Below, piece after piece: positions 27,523 through 37,309 of a stretch of DNA of 64,000 nt (position 1 is its first letter; each line of letters opens with the position of its first letter). The notes under the pieces were generated by a model. It searched no databases and was not told where the DNA came from. It was given only the letters and a program-made list of their open reading frames with translations. Source of the DNA: Bradyrhizobium vignae (GTDB taxonomy: Bacteria; Pseudomonadota; Alphaproteobacteria; Rhizobiales; Xanthobacteraceae). Made by a program: the position numbers and the translations under genes. The stretch covers positions 1-64,000 of the forward strand of contig NZ_RDQF01000022.1 of the NCBI RefSeq assembly GCF_004114425.1. The letters run 5' to 3'.

Positions 27523-27553
27523 GGCGCAAAAAGGTGCTCTCGAATTTTGCGCC
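27523..27553. promoter_or_regulatory. Inverted repeat in acdS-acdR control region, likely AcdR site
   Basis: GGCGCAAAA at 27523-27531 is the exact reverse complement of TTTTGCGCC at 27545-27553, with a 13-base AT-rich spacer. The centre is 62 bases before acdS and 98 bases before acdR. Size and symmetry suit an Lrp-family operator. Confidence 0.55.
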
Positions 27554-27635
27554 CATATTGCACGTGATCTTGCGGAAGATGCGACTTCAGCTAAGACTTC
27601 TTCCGCCGATGCATCTCCAAGTGAAAGATTCTTCC

Positions 27636-28100
27636 ATGTCCGGGCGGCTCGACCGTATCGACCTCAAGATATTGAGATTGCTGCAAAATAACGGGCGGCT
27701 GAGCAACGCCGAGCTGGCCGCATCAGTCGCGATCAGCCCCGCCACATGCCACCGCCGCACCCAGCGCCTGTTCGAGGACGGCTTCATCGCCGCGGTGCGC
27801 GCCATGGTCGCGCCGAAAAAGGTGGCAAAGGGCACGCTGGTGATGGTCGGCGTCGTGCTCGACCGCTCGACGCCGGAGAGCTTTGCCACCTTCGAGCAGG
27901 CGATTGCGAAGTTGAAATTCGTGCTCGACTGCCACCTCGTCGCAGGCGACTTCGACTATTTCCTCAAGATCCGGGTCGGTGACATGGAGGATTTCAACCG
28001 CATCCACGGCGAGCAGCTCATCGCGCTGCCCGGCGTGCGCCAGACCCGCACCTTCTTCGTGATGAAGGAGGTCGTCGACAACGCGCCGCTGGAGTTTTGA
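27636..28100 (+). CDS. acdR: Lrp/AsnC-family regulator of ACC deaminase
   Basis: A 154-residue Lrp-type regulator. Residues about 5-60 form the helix-turn-helix (LDRIDLKILRLLQNNGRLSNAELA, then SPATCHRRTQRLFEDG). The rest is the RAM ligand-binding domain (VLDCHLVAGDFDYFLKIRVGDMEDF). Divergent placement next to acdS matches known AcdR, which activates acdS in response to ACC in other bacteria. The start is uncertain: ATG at 27609 would add nine residues, but I prefer 27636 because the homology begins there. Confidence 0.88.
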   Translation: MSGRLDRIDLKILRLLQNNGRLSNAELAASVAISPATCHRRTQRLFEDGFIAAVRAMVAPKKVAKGTLVMVGVVLDRSTPESFATFEQAIAKLKFVLDCHLVAGDFDYFLKIRVGDMEDFNRIHGEQLIALPGVRQTRTFFVMKEVVDNAPLEF

Positions 28101-28144
28101 GCCTCACACTTGATGCACGATCGGCATCATGAGAGATTCGCGCA

Positions 28145-29290
28145 ATGCAGACATTCCCGTTCCGCCAGCACAATCCGGCCGGGCCGGCCTATCGGCGCGG
28201 CTGGGTCGACGAGGCCGTGGCCGCGATCGAGGCCGACCAGTGCCGCACCGCCGACACGCATCTGATTCGGCTGATCGTGCCGGCACTGTCCGGCATCGAT
28301 ATCTACCTGAAGGATGAATCCACGCATCCGACCGGCAGCCTGAAGCATCGGCTGGCGCGCTCGCTATTCCTCTACGCGCTGTGCAACGGCCATATCCGCG
28401 AAGGTACGTCCGTCGTCGAGGCCTCGTCGGGATCGACCGCGGTGTCGGAAGCCTATTTCGCGCAGATGATCGGCGTACCCTTCTATGCCGTTATGCCGCG
28501 CACGACCTCGGCGGAGAAGATCGCCGCGATCGAGCATTATGGCGGCAACTGCCACCTGATCGACGACGGCCGCGCGCTCTATGCGGAGGCTGCGGCGCTC
28601 GCAGCCCGTCTGAACGGCCATTACATGGACCAGTTCACCTTTGCCGAACGCGCCACCGACTGGCGCGGCAACAACAACATCGCCGAATCGATCTTCACGC
28701 AATTGCAGGGCGAGCCGCGCCCGCTGCCGGACTGGATCGTGATGGGCGCCGGCACCGGCGGCACCTCGGCCACTATCGGACGCTATCTGCGCTATCGCCA
28801 GTATCCGACGCGGCTGTGCGTTGCCGATGTCGAGCACTCCGCCTTCTTCGACTGCTTCCGCTCCCAGGACCGATCCCATGTCTGCGATCGGCCGTCGCTG
28901 ATCGAGGGCGTCGGCCGGCCGCGCTGCGAACCTTCCTTCGTGCCGGGCGTGGTCGATCGCATGATGAAGATCCCGGATGCGGCGACGATCGCCGCGATGA
29001 ACGTGTTGGCGCGCCGGCTGCGCCGCCCGGTCGGCGGCTCCACCGGCACCAATTTCCTGGCGCTGTGCCGGCTCGCCTCGGAGATGCGCCAGGCGAACGT
29101 CACGGGGTCGCTGGTGACGCTGATCTGCGATTCCGGCGAGCGCTACCGACAGACCTATTACGAGTCGGGATGGCTGAAAGCGCGCGGTCTCGATCCGGCA
29201 CCGTTCGAGGCGACATTGTCGTCGTTACTCGCGACAGGTGAGCCCTTGAGACTCGATGTCGACGACGTCGTCAATCCGGAGAGCGCATAG
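28145..29290 (+). CDS. PLP-dependent cysteine synthase/desulfhydrase-family enzyme
   Basis: A 381-residue fold-type II PLP enzyme. The PLP Lys is in [13 protein letters not shown] (residue about 66), followed by [11 protein letters not shown] and the phosphate loop [13 protein letters not shown]. The combination [16 protein letters not shown] with an ALCNG stretch matches the Cds1-type cysteine desulfhydrases of actinobacteria more than CysK. It likely releases sulfide, pyruvate and ammonia from cysteine. It starts 44 bases after acdR on the same strand and may be cotranscribed. The exact substrate is an inference. Confidence 0.75.
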   Translation: MQTFPFRQHNPAGPAYRRGWVDEAVAAIEADQCRTADTHLIRLIVPALSGIDIYLKDESTHPTGSLKHRLARSLFLYALCNGHIREGTSVVEASSGSTAVSEAYFAQMIGVPFYAVMPRTTSAEKIAAIEHYGGNCHLIDDGRALYAEAAALAARLNGHYMDQFTFAERATDWRGNNNIAESIFTQLQGEPRPLPDWIVMGAGTGGTSATIGRYLRYRQYPTRLCVADVEHSAFFDCFRSQDRSHVCDRPSLIEGVGRPRCEPSFVPGVVDRMMKIPDAATIAAMNVLARRLRRPVGGSTGTNFLALCRLASEMRQANVTGSLVTLICDSGERYRQTYYESGWLKARGLDPAPFEATLSSLLATGEPLRLDVDDVVNPESA

Positions 29291-29417
29291 GGCCCAAAGG
29301 TCCGTAGCTGACATCTTCGTGCGATTTACGAAATGGCACGGCCCGTCACGGCAACTTCACTTGCCTTGCGCGCGGCTGCAGGTGACGGTTGCGTCCTCTC
29401 AACGAGGAGATCCTGCC

Positions 29418-29978
29418 GTGCGACTTCCCATTCTCGATCCGAAAGACCTGAGTGCCGAACAGAAGCCGCTCTATGACGACATGCGAGCCGGCATCAAGGA
29501 TCATTTCAAGGGTTTTGTGAACATGCGCGACGACGGCGCGCTGCTCGGGCCCTGGAATCCCTGGATCCGCGAGCCGCGCTTCGGCAAGCCGGTATGGGAG
29601 CTGGTCAAAGCGATCGCGTCGAACCCGTTGCTGCCCGCTGCCGTCCGCGAGGTCGCGATCCTCGTCACCGGCTCGCATTTCCGGTCCGGTTACGAGCTCT
29701 ATGCCCACGTGCTCGTTGCCGAGCAGCGTGGCCTCTCCGACGAGAAGCTCGCGACCATCGTCGCCGGGCAGCGACCGGTGGACCTCACCAAGCAGGAGGC
29801 GGTCGCCTACGATATGGCATCGGCACTGGTCGGCGGCGGCGTACTGCCGGAGCTGACCTGGCGCGCGGCGGTGAAGGAATTCGGCGAGCACGGCGCCGCC
29901 GAGCTGTCCTATCTCGTCGGCGTCTACTGTATGGTCTCGGTCACGCTCAACACCTTTGACGTGCCGGTGCCGGACTAG
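29418..29978 (+). CDS. Carboxymuconolactone decarboxylase-family protein
   Basis: A 186-residue all-helical CMD-family protein. The core EVAILVTGSHFRSGYELYAHVLVAE keeps the Glu and His of the family but lacks the CxxC of peroxidase-type AhpD, so it is not a redox member. GTG at 29418 is preceded by GAGGAG eight bases upstream and gives MRLPILDPKDLS. The reaction is unknown; relatives act on gamma-carboxymuconolactone or lack a known role. Confidence 0.78.
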   Translation: MRLPILDPKDLSAEQKPLYDDMRAGIKDHFKGFVNMRDDGALLGPWNPWIREPRFGKPVWELVKAIASNPLLPAAVREVAILVTGSHFRSGYELYAHVLVAEQRGLSDEKLATIVAGQRPVDLTKQEAVAYDMASALVGGGVLPELTWRAAVKEFGEHGAAELSYLVGVYCMVSVTLNTFDVPVPD

Positions 29979-29986
29979 CGAGCTGG

Positions 29987-30892
29987 CTAATTGCGCACGG
30001 CGTAAAGGGGCGTTCGCAGCGTCAGCTGGTAGGCCGGTTTCGGCATCCACGCGATCTGTGCGGTGATGCCGAACAGGCGGTTATCGTTGTCGTCCATGCG
30101 ATCGAGGTCGAGGCGCAGGGTCGGCTGGGTGAAGGACGCCGCCAGCGTCCGCCCCCCGAGCTGCGCGCCGCCGAAAGACTGCATGCCGACGCGCCCGGTG
30201 AACTTCCAGTTGCTTGGCCATTGATAATAACCGCCGGCATAGAGGATCGTGTTCGTTCCGATGCTGGCGAACGGGCTGGCGATGCTGGTCTTGGTGTATT
30301 GCATGCCGGCCAGCCAGCCCCGTGTCTCGTCCTCGTCGAGCGCGTAGTCGAATTCCAGGATGTTGTTCAAGGAATTCGTCATGCCCTGCTCGTTCGGCAC
30401 CGACTGCGTCAGGGTCGACTGCAGCCTGATGGTCGGGATCTTCCCGCCGTTCTGCTGGTAGAGATCGGCCTGCACGCCGATGTTCCAGCTCGTGATGTCG
30501 AACGCCGACCAGCCGCCGCCGACGTCAATGGTCGAGCCCGACACGCCGCCATAAAGCGAGACGCGGTCGCTGACGTCGACGGTCAGCGGCAGGTCGACGG
30601 CGATGGATTTTGCCGCCGGCGAGCCGTTTGGCAGCGTTGCGCCTCCACGCACCGCCAGGGCTTCGAGCGCGGCCGATACCGAGGTGTTGCCGAAGCCGAG
30701 CCCGAGCGCGCCCGCCGGGGTCCTCGCATAGATTGTGCGCAAATCGAGGTAGATGTTCGGGACACGTGGCTTTGCGGGCTCGTCGTCCTCATCGTCGGCC
30801 GCGAAGGCTCCGCCGGCCGAGATCGCCAGACAAAGCAGTCCCGTCGCGGTAACGCGCAAAACCGAACGACGAGATTGGCTGCGAAGGGGCAC
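29987..30892 (-). CDS. Exported beta-strand-rich protein, function unknown
   Basis: About 301 residues. An Arg-rich start (SQSRRSVLRVTATGLL) and a hydrophobic stretch ending AGGAFA form a signal peptide. The mature part alternates hydrophobic and polar residues, for example RVSLYGGVSGSTIDVGG and ILYAGGYYQWPSNWKFTGRVGM, and ends in LRTPLYAVRN. This suggests a small outer-membrane beta-barrel, though the last residue is not the usual Phe or Tyr. The start may be GTG at 30892, which fits the signal peptide, or ATG at 30991. It converges on the CMD gene, 8 bases away. Confidence 0.65.
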   Translation of the reverse strand: MPLRSQSRRSVLRVTATGLLCLAISAGGAFAADDEDDEPAKPRVPNIYLDLRTIYARTPAGALGLGFGNTSVSAALEALAVRGGATLPNGSPAAKSIAVDLPLTVDVSDRVSLYGGVSGSTIDVGGGWSAFDITSWNIGVQADLYQQNGGKIPTIRLQSTLTQSVPNEQGMTNSLNNILEFDYALDEDETRGWLAGMQYTKTSIASPFASIGTNTILYAGGYYQWPSNWKFTGRVGMQSFGGAQLGGRTLAASFTQPTLRLDLDRMDDNDNRLFGITAQIAWMPKPAYQLTLRTPLYAVRN

Positions 30893-31073
30893 GTGACGAT
30901 CCGGCGCATGGCGATTTGACGGCGAAACCGGTGCTAGATGGAACGTGATCGCTCGTGCGGTCAAGCGCTCTTCGCAAGCGATGGACGGCATGGACGTGTG
31001 CGGTTACCCTGCCGTGATCGCACCGACACACTCGCCAGCCACAGTGCAGGCCGAACAATGGAGGACGACAGCC

Positions 31074-31322
31074 ATGAACACGTCACGCCGCATCCTGCTC
31101 GCCGGAATGGCGGGGCTCGCCGTTGCTCCCACCGCTGCTGCCGCCGCTGCACCATCGGCAGAACCCGGCGACGTGACCGTAGCCGAAGAACGCTTTGCGC
31201 GCACGATTGCGGCCGCGCATGCCCCCGATATTATCTGCGCGCGGCAGGCCGAACGCTATGCGGACGCGCACTGGCCGGAGTATGTCGCGGCAGCGCGCGC
31301 GGTCATTGGCTCGAGGGCATGA
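31074..31322 (+). CDS. Small exported protein, 82 residues
   Basis: The ATG has GGAGG nine bases upstream. The product begins MNTSRRILLAGMAGLAVAPT, a twin-Arg-like signal with an Ala-rich cleavage region. The mature part is about 55 residues, with one Cys (PDIICARQ) and a helical EERFARTIAAAHAPD stretch. No family is recognised. Its 3' end overlaps the 3' end of the convergent hydrolase gene by 20 bases. Confidence 0.6.
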   Translation: MNTSRRILLAGMAGLAVAPTAAAAAAPSAEPGDVTVAEERFARTIAAAHAPDIICARQAERYADAHWPEYVAAARAVIGSRA

Positions 31323-32268
31323 CGCTGCTTTCTTCCCTCTTCACCGCCCTGCGCACCTGCTCGCCGATCTGCGACAGCACGAGCTGAGCCTGTGGCAAGA
31401 TCGCGCCCATGGCGTGGAAATTGTGGACCATGCCGTCGTGGCAGACATGCTCGACGGCGACGCCCGCGGCGAGCAGCTTGCGGGCATAGGCATTGCCCTC
31501 GTCGCGCATCGGGTCGTACTCGGCAGTGTGGATGATCGCGGGCGGCAGGCCCGAGAGCCGTGTCGCGCGCAACGGAGAGACACGCGGATGGGCGGTGTCG
31601 ATGCCGTCAGGCAGATAGTCGGAAAGATCGGCTTCGATCGTGGCACGATCGATCAGGTGGCCCTCCGCAAAGGCCTCGCGCGAGGGCGAGGTCTCCTCGA
31701 AATCCAGCACCGGGCAGATCAGGCATTGCGCCACGATGGAGAGGCCGGCGTTTTGCAAAGCCTGCTGGCACACGATCGCCGCCAATGTGGCGCCGGCGGA
31801 ATCGCCGCCGACAACCAGCCGTTCGGCGTCGATGCCCAGGGAGCGCGCCTCGCGCGCGACCCATTCGGTCGCGGCGATCGCATCGTCCACGGCAGCGGGA
31901 AATTTGTGCTCGGGTGCGAGCCGATAGTCGACCGAGACCAGGCGGCAGCCGGTGGCATGCGCCAGCGCCGCCGCGATGCGGTCATGCGTGGCAATACTGC
32001 CGGCGACGAGGCCGCCGCCATGGAAGAACACGAAGCCCGGTGCGAGCTCCCCAGCGCTTGCCGGCGTGTAGAGGCGATAGGGCAGCTCGCCGCCCGCACC
32101 GGTCAGCATGCCGTCCGAGGTCGTCACATCCGGCGCCTCGGCGCGCGCGAACTGCATCAGCTTTGCCAGCGATTGCCGTCGCGCCTCCACGCTGGGCCGG
32201 CTCCGCGCCTGCGGCGCAGCCGCCGCCAACATGGTCAACAAACGCTTTGCGAGCGGATCGAGCGGCAT
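31303..32268 (-). CDS. Alpha/beta hydrolase, hormone-sensitive-lipase family
   Basis: A 321-residue esterase/lipase of the HSL group. HGGG (FFHGGGLVAGS) forms the oxyanion hole and GGDSAGAT has the nucleophile Ser. The acid is in EYDPMRDEG and the His in DGMVHNFHAMG. It has no signal peptide, so it is a cytoplasmic enzyme for short acyl esters. The ATG lies 142 bases upstream of the divergent aminotransferase gene. Confidence 0.9.
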   Translation of the reverse strand: MPLDPLAKRLLTMLAAAAPQARSRPSVEARRQSLAKLMQFARAEAPDVTTSDGMLTGAGGELPYRLYTPASAGELAPGFVFFHGGGLVAGSIATHDRIAAALAHATGCRLVSVDYRLAPEHKFPAAVDDAIAATEWVAREARSLGIDAERLVVGGDSAGATLAAIVCQQALQNAGLSIVAQCLICPVLDFEETSPSREAFAEGHLIDRATIEADLSDYLPDGIDTAHPRVSPLRATRLSGLPPAIIHTAEYDPMRDEGNAYARKLLAAGVAVEHVCHDGMVHNFHAMGAILPQAQLVLSQIGEQVRRAVKREESSVMPSSQ

Positions 32269-32409
32269 GGGGACACTCCGTGACTGCCGGACATTATAGC
32301 CGGTTTGCGCGGTCCTAACCTCCCTGGAGGCAGAGGGTGCCCAAATCCCGCAGCAAATCGTTTAGAAATTGCGGCAATAGTGCCCGGATATTCTCAGGGG
32401 AGGCCGGTC

Positions 32410-33297
32410 ATGGCCGAGATCAAAAAACCCATCGACTATTCGCCGAGCTGGACCTTCTTCGAGGGCAAATGGCACGACGGCAATGTGCCGATCATGGGCC
32501 CGCGCACGCATGCGGCCTGGCTCGGCTCGATCGTGTTCGACGGCGCGCGCGCGTTCGAGGGCGTTGCACCCGATCTCGACCGTCACGTCGCTCGCGCCAA
32601 TCAATCCGCGATCAATTTCGGCCTGAAGCCGGTGGTCGATACCGATACCTGGCTCGCGCTCGCCAACGAAGGCATCGCGCGCTTTGCCGCGAATGCCGAG
32701 CTCTATATCCGTCCGATGTACTGGGCGCAGAACGGGAGCGGCGGCGGCGTGCTGTTCGACCCCGAGACCACCAATTGGTGCCTGTGCATCTACGAGGCGC
32801 CGATGCCAAAGCCTGTCGGCAACGCCATCACGTTGTCGCCGTTCCGCAGGCCCACCGCCGAATGCGCGCCGGTCGAGGCCAAGGCGGCTTGCCTCTATCC
32901 GAACAATTCGCGTGCGCTCGCGGAAGCTGCTTCGCGCGGCTTCCAGAACGCGCTGATGCTCGACATGCTCGGCAACGTCGCCGAGTTCGGCAATTCCAAC
33001 GTGTTCATGGCCAAGGACGGCGTGGTCTTCACGCCGGTGCCGAACGGCACCTTCCTCAACGGCATCACGCGCCAGCGCGTCATCAGCCTGCTTCGCGGCG
33101 ACGGCGTCACCGTGGTCGAGAAGACGCTGCGCTATGCCGATTTCCTGGCCGCCGACGAGATCTTTTCAACCGGCAATTTCGCCAAGGTCGCGCCCGTGAT
33201 TCGCATCGACGAGCGCGAGCTGAAGCCGGGCCCGTTTTACACGAAAGCGCGAATGCTCTATTGGGACTTTGCGCATGCGGTGAAGCTGGCGGCGTAG
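32410..33297 (+). CDS. Class IV aminotransferase, branched-chain type
   Basis: A 295-residue fold-type IV PLP aminotransferase. The likely PLP Lys is in VEAKAACLYPNN, followed by the NALMLDMLGNVAEFGNSNVF strand that carries the conserved Glu, and TRQRVISLLRGDG. GGGGAGG six bases before the ATG gives MAEIKKPIDYSPSW. The family makes or degrades branched-chain amino acids; D-amino acid or ADC-lyase activities share this fold. Lack of ilv neighbours leaves the exact substrate open. Confidence 0.85.
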   Translation: MAEIKKPIDYSPSWTFFEGKWHDGNVPIMGPRTHAAWLGSIVFDGARAFEGVAPDLDRHVARANQSAINFGLKPVVDTDTWLALANEGIARFAANAELYIRPMYWAQNGSGGGVLFDPETTNWCLCIYEAPMPKPVGNAITLSPFRRPTAECAPVEAKAACLYPNNSRALAEAASRGFQNALMLDMLGNVAEFGNSNVFMAKDGVVFTPVPNGTFLNGITRQRVISLLRGDGVTVVEKTLRYADFLAADEIFSTGNFAKVAPVIRIDERELKPGPFYTKARMLYWDFAHAVKLAA

Positions 33298-33310
33298 GAG
33301 CCTGTCCCTC

Positions 33311-33392
33311 CGTCATTTGCGAGCGCAGCGAAGCAATCCTGGATTTTACCGCGGCGGCAGTCTGGATTTGCTTCGCTGCGCTCGCAATGACG
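33311..33392. repeat. Palindromic repeat, GCGAGCGCAGCGAAGCAATCC type
   Basis: The left arm (CGTCATTTGCGAGCGCAGCG onward) is matched by the right arm (CGCTGCGCTCGCAATGACG) around a 20-base centre. It sits between two convergent genes. A half copy lies at 59979-60033, where it cuts into a PIN-domain gene. Confidence 0.8.
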
Positions 33393-33415
33393 AGTTTGCG
33401 GATCGTGCGGCGCCC

Positions 33416-34036
33416 TCACGAGCCGCGCCTGCGAAACCGGCTGAACTGAAACGCCTGCGTCGAATCCCACGGCGTGTGATGCGTCTCGCGCCGCGTCTCG
33501 ACCAGCTCGAACTCCGGCCCAAGCTCCGCTGCAAGGCTGGCACTGTCGTGGCGCTGCACCGGCAGGCCGCTGCATTTCTCAGGACCATCAGGTGCAAACG
33601 TCGCAATGATGACGTGACCGCCAGGCGCAATTGCCGACCGCAGGCGCTCGACGTAAGCGGCCCTGTCGCGGAGATCGGTCAGGAAGTGAAACGCGGCGCG
33701 ATCGTGCCAGACGTCGTAGGTCTTCGCCGTTTGCCACGTCGTGGCATCGGCGACGATCCAGTCGACCATCGAAGCGGCTCCGCCCAATCGCTTCTTCGCC
33801 GCGTCAAGCGCTTTGGCAGAAAGGTCCAGCACGGTGACGTCGCGATATCCGTCCTGCAACAGCGCATCGACCAACCGTGATGCTCCGCCGCCGACATCGA
33901 TGATGGCTGCGTCATGGTTGGGGCCGGCAGCGCGGATCATCTCGAGCGAGATCGCCGGGCTGTCCTGAAACCAGCTGACCTCGGCCTCGCCCTTGGTGGC
34001 GTAGACGTGGTCCCAATGGGTGCTTCGCTCAGACAT
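33416..34036 (-). CDS. SAM-dependent methyltransferase, class I
   Basis: A 206-residue Rossmann methyltransferase. Motif I is IIDVGGGASRLVDALL, motif II VLDLSAKALDAAK, and motif III is near VDWIVADAT. The N-terminus THWDHVYATKGEAEVSWFQD is typical of a family often annotated as class I methyltransferase of small or toxic substrates (thiopurine or tellurite type). It is 38 bases downstream of phaR on the same strand. The substrate is unknown. Confidence 0.85.
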   Translation of the reverse strand: MSERSTHWDHVYATKGEAEVSWFQDSPAISLEMIRAAGPNHDAAIIDVGGGASRLVDALLQDGYRDVTVLDLSAKALDAAKKRLGGAASMVDWIVADATTWQTAKTYDVWHDRAAFHFLTDLRDRAAYVERLRSAIAPGGHVIIATFAPDGPEKCSGLPVQRHDSASLAAELGPEFELVETRRETHHTPWDSTQAFQFSRFRRRGS

Positions 34037-34074
34037 AGCTCGCGCTTCCGTGCGCGGGCGGCGCGAATAAAAGA

Positions 34075-34665
34075 CTACTCGTCCTTCTTCGACATCCGCT
34101 CGAGACGATCCTGCATTTCCTTCATCTGCTGGCGCAGCTCGTCGATATTGCTGTCCTTCGGTGCCTCGGCATTCGCATCGGGCTCCGGCTCGGGAGTGGC
34201 GGCCGGACGGGGCGCTGCGAACGGCTTGAACATCGAGAAGGTCTGCTGGAACAGCTCCATGTTGCGGCGGACTTGCTCCTCCAGCGGAGCAAAAGGAGTG
34301 CCGGACAGCGTGTTGGCAATCTGCTTGCGGAACTTCTCTTGCTCCTGGGTCAGAGTCGCGATCGACTGCTCCAGATATTTCGGCACCACCATCTGCATGC
34401 TGTCGCCATAGAAGCGGATCAGCTGGCGGAGGAAGGTGGTCGGCAGCAGGTTCTGGCCGGCCTTGTTCTCCTGCTCGAAAATGATCTGGGCGAGCACAGA
34501 GCGGGTGATGTCGTCGCCGGTCTTGGCGTCATAGACCAGGAAATCCTCTCCGTCCTTGACCATGGCGGCGAGGTCTTCCAGCGTTACATAGGTACTCGTT
34601 CCGGTGTTATAGAGCCGGCGGTTCGCGTATTTCTTGATTGTGGTGGGTTGGTCTGATTTCGCCAT
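34075..34665 (-). CDS. phaR: Polyhydroxyalkanoate synthesis repressor PhaR
   Basis: A 196-residue regulator. The N-terminal IKKYANRRLYNTGTSTYVTLEDLAAMV domain is the DNA/PHB-binding PhaR signature, followed by a second domain (LLPTTFLRQLIRFYGDSMQ) and a Pro/Glu-rich, coiled-coil C-terminus (NIDELRQQMKEMQDRLERM). PhaR represses PHB and phasin genes and is titrated by nascent PHB granules. It is divergent from phaA-phaB, with a TTGC-N3-GCAA site between them. Confidence 0.95.
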   Translation of the reverse strand: MAKSDQPTTIKKYANRRLYNTGTSTYVTLEDLAAMVKDGEDFLVYDAKTGDDITRSVLAQIIFEQENKAGQNLLPTTFLRQLIRFYGDSMQMVVPKYLEQSIATLTQEQEKFRKQIANTLSGTPFAPLEEQVRRNMELFQQTFSMFKPFAAPRPAATPEPEPDANAEAPKDSNIDELRQQMKEMQDRLERMSKKDE

Positions 34666-34793
34666 GGGCTCTCACTTGCAAGCGCGGAGAACGGGAACCT
34701 GTCGGGCAATGCCGCAGGGCGGGAAGAGTACGCAACGCAACAAAATAAGCATTTTCAAAGGGCTCACGCTACCGTTTTGTGCGGCACGGTTAA

Positions 34794-34804
34794 TTGCAGG
34801 GCAA
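34794..34804. promoter_or_regulatory. Candidate PhaR-binding palindrome
   Basis: TTGCAGGGCAA is a TTGC-N3-GCAA inverted repeat in the phaR-phaA interval, 129 bases from phaR and 173 from phaA. PhaR proteins are known to favour TGC-rich palindromes. A related TTGCTTGCGAAAGC follows at about 34810. Confidence 0.4.
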
Positions 34805-34878
34805 AATCTTGCTTGCGAAAGCGCCAAGAACGCTGTTTTGAATGCGCTGCGGTATGAATTCGGTGCCCGGCCGATTGA

Positions 34879-36156
<1,278 letters not shown>

Positions 36157-36280
36157 CGACGACCCGACACGCAGCTGACGCGTGCGCCGCACACGTCAGC
36201 GCGTGCGTTGCACGCGACTAAAAAGGCAGCGGTTGCAAATCAAATATTCTTCGCAACCACGCAAGCCTCGACTAAAGAGA

Positions 36281-36310
36281 AACGCCCGGCTCGCGCCGGG
36301 CGTTTTGTTC
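36281..36310 (+). terminator. Intrinsic terminator between phaA and phaB
   Basis: AACGCCCGGC pairs with GCCGGGCGTT around a TCGC loop, followed by TTGTTCTT. It lies 125 bases after phaA and 88 before phaB, so phaB needs read-through or its own promoter. Confidence 0.85.
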
Positions 36311-36397
36311 TTGATGTCCGTCAAACGTCCCGCATAATCCGCTGTTAAAAACGATCACGTCAGAAACGTCTGAAGAGTCCAAGGGAAGGAATACGAC

Positions 36398-37123
36398 ATG
36401 GCACGTGTTGCACTGGTGACGGGTGGTACGCGAGGCATCGGAGCGGCGATCAGCAAGGCGCTGAAGGCGGCCGGCTACAAGGTCGCGGCAAGCTATGCCG
36501 GGAACGATGCGGCGGCGGAGAAATTCAAGGCCGAGACCGGCATCGCCGTCTACAAATGGGACGTCAGCAGTTTCGACGCCTGCGCCGAGGGCGTGAAGAA
36601 GGTCGAGGCCGATCTCGGGCCGATCGAGGTGCTCGTCAACAATGCCGGCATCACCCGCGACACCGCCTTCCACAAGATGACGCTCGAGCAGTGGAACGCG
36701 GTCATCAACACCAATCTCGGCTCGCTGTTCAACATGACGCGCCAGGTCATCGAGGGCATGCGCGCGCGCAAGTTCGGCCGCATCATCTCGATCTCGTCGA
36801 TCAACGGCCAGAAGGGGCAGTTCGGCCAGGTCAACTATTCCGCCGCGAAAGCCGGTGACATCGGCTTCACCAAGGCGCTCGCGCTCGAGAACGCCAAGGG
36901 CGGCATCACCGTCAATGCGATCTGCCCCGGCTACATCAACACCGAAATGGTGCAGGCGGTGCCGAAGGACGTGCTGGAGAAGAGCGTGATCCCGCAGATC
37001 CCGGCCAGCCGGCTCGGCGAGCCCGAGGAGATTGCGCGCGCGGTCGTGTTCCTCGCGGCCGACGAGTCCGGCTTCATCACCGGCTCGACGCTGACGGTCA
37101 ACGGCGGTCAGTACATGGTGTGA
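36398..37123 (+). CDS. phaB: Acetoacetyl-CoA reductase
   Basis: A 241-residue short-chain dehydrogenase. TGGTRGIG binds NADPH, NNAG follows, the catalytic Ser is in SISSINGQKGQFGQ, and YSAAK holds the Tyr and Lys. INGQKGQFGQVNYSAAKAG is typical of PhaB. It reduces acetoacetyl-CoA to (R)-3-hydroxybutyryl-CoA, the PHB synthase substrate. AAGGAA precedes the ATG. The synthase phaC is not in this window. Confidence 0.95.
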   Translation: MARVALVTGGTRGIGAAISKALKAAGYKVAASYAGNDAAAEKFKAETGIAVYKWDVSSFDACAEGVKKVEADLGPIEVLVNNAGITRDTAFHKMTLEQWNAVINTNLGSLFNMTRQVIEGMRARKFGRIISISSINGQKGQFGQVNYSAAKAGDIGFTKALALENAKGGITVNAICPGYINTEMVQAVPKDVLEKSVIPQIPASRLGEPEEIARAVVFLAADESGFITGSTLTVNGGQYMV

Positions 37124-37158
37124 TGCCATCGCATCACGTGGGCTGATATTCGCAACAT

Positions 37159-37189
37159 CGTCATGCCCGGGCTTGTCCCGGGCATCATG
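37159..37189. repeat. Short palindrome, GGGCTTGTCCCGGG type
   Basis: CATGCCCGGG and CCCGGGCAT flank CTTGT. The same core is found at 20596-20678. It lies 36 bases after phaB. Confidence 0.65.
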
Positions 37190-37192
37190 CCC

Positions 37193-37296
37193 TGTCATTC
37201 GGGGGCGCCGCGACAGCGGCGAACTATGGTGCGCAATTGCGCACCTGAGAATCTCGAGATTCCGGGTCTGGCGCTATGCGCCATCCCGGAATGACA
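37193..37296. repeat. TGTCATTC...GGAATGACA repeat
   Basis: The ends TGTCATTCGGGGGCG and CATCCCGGAATGACA are inverted copies. An internal GGTGCGCAATTGCGCACC palindrome corresponds to the one in the related element at 50133-50232; a third member is at 54388-54480. Confidence 0.75.
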
Positions 37297-37309
37297 AGGG
37301 CTCCCTCGA

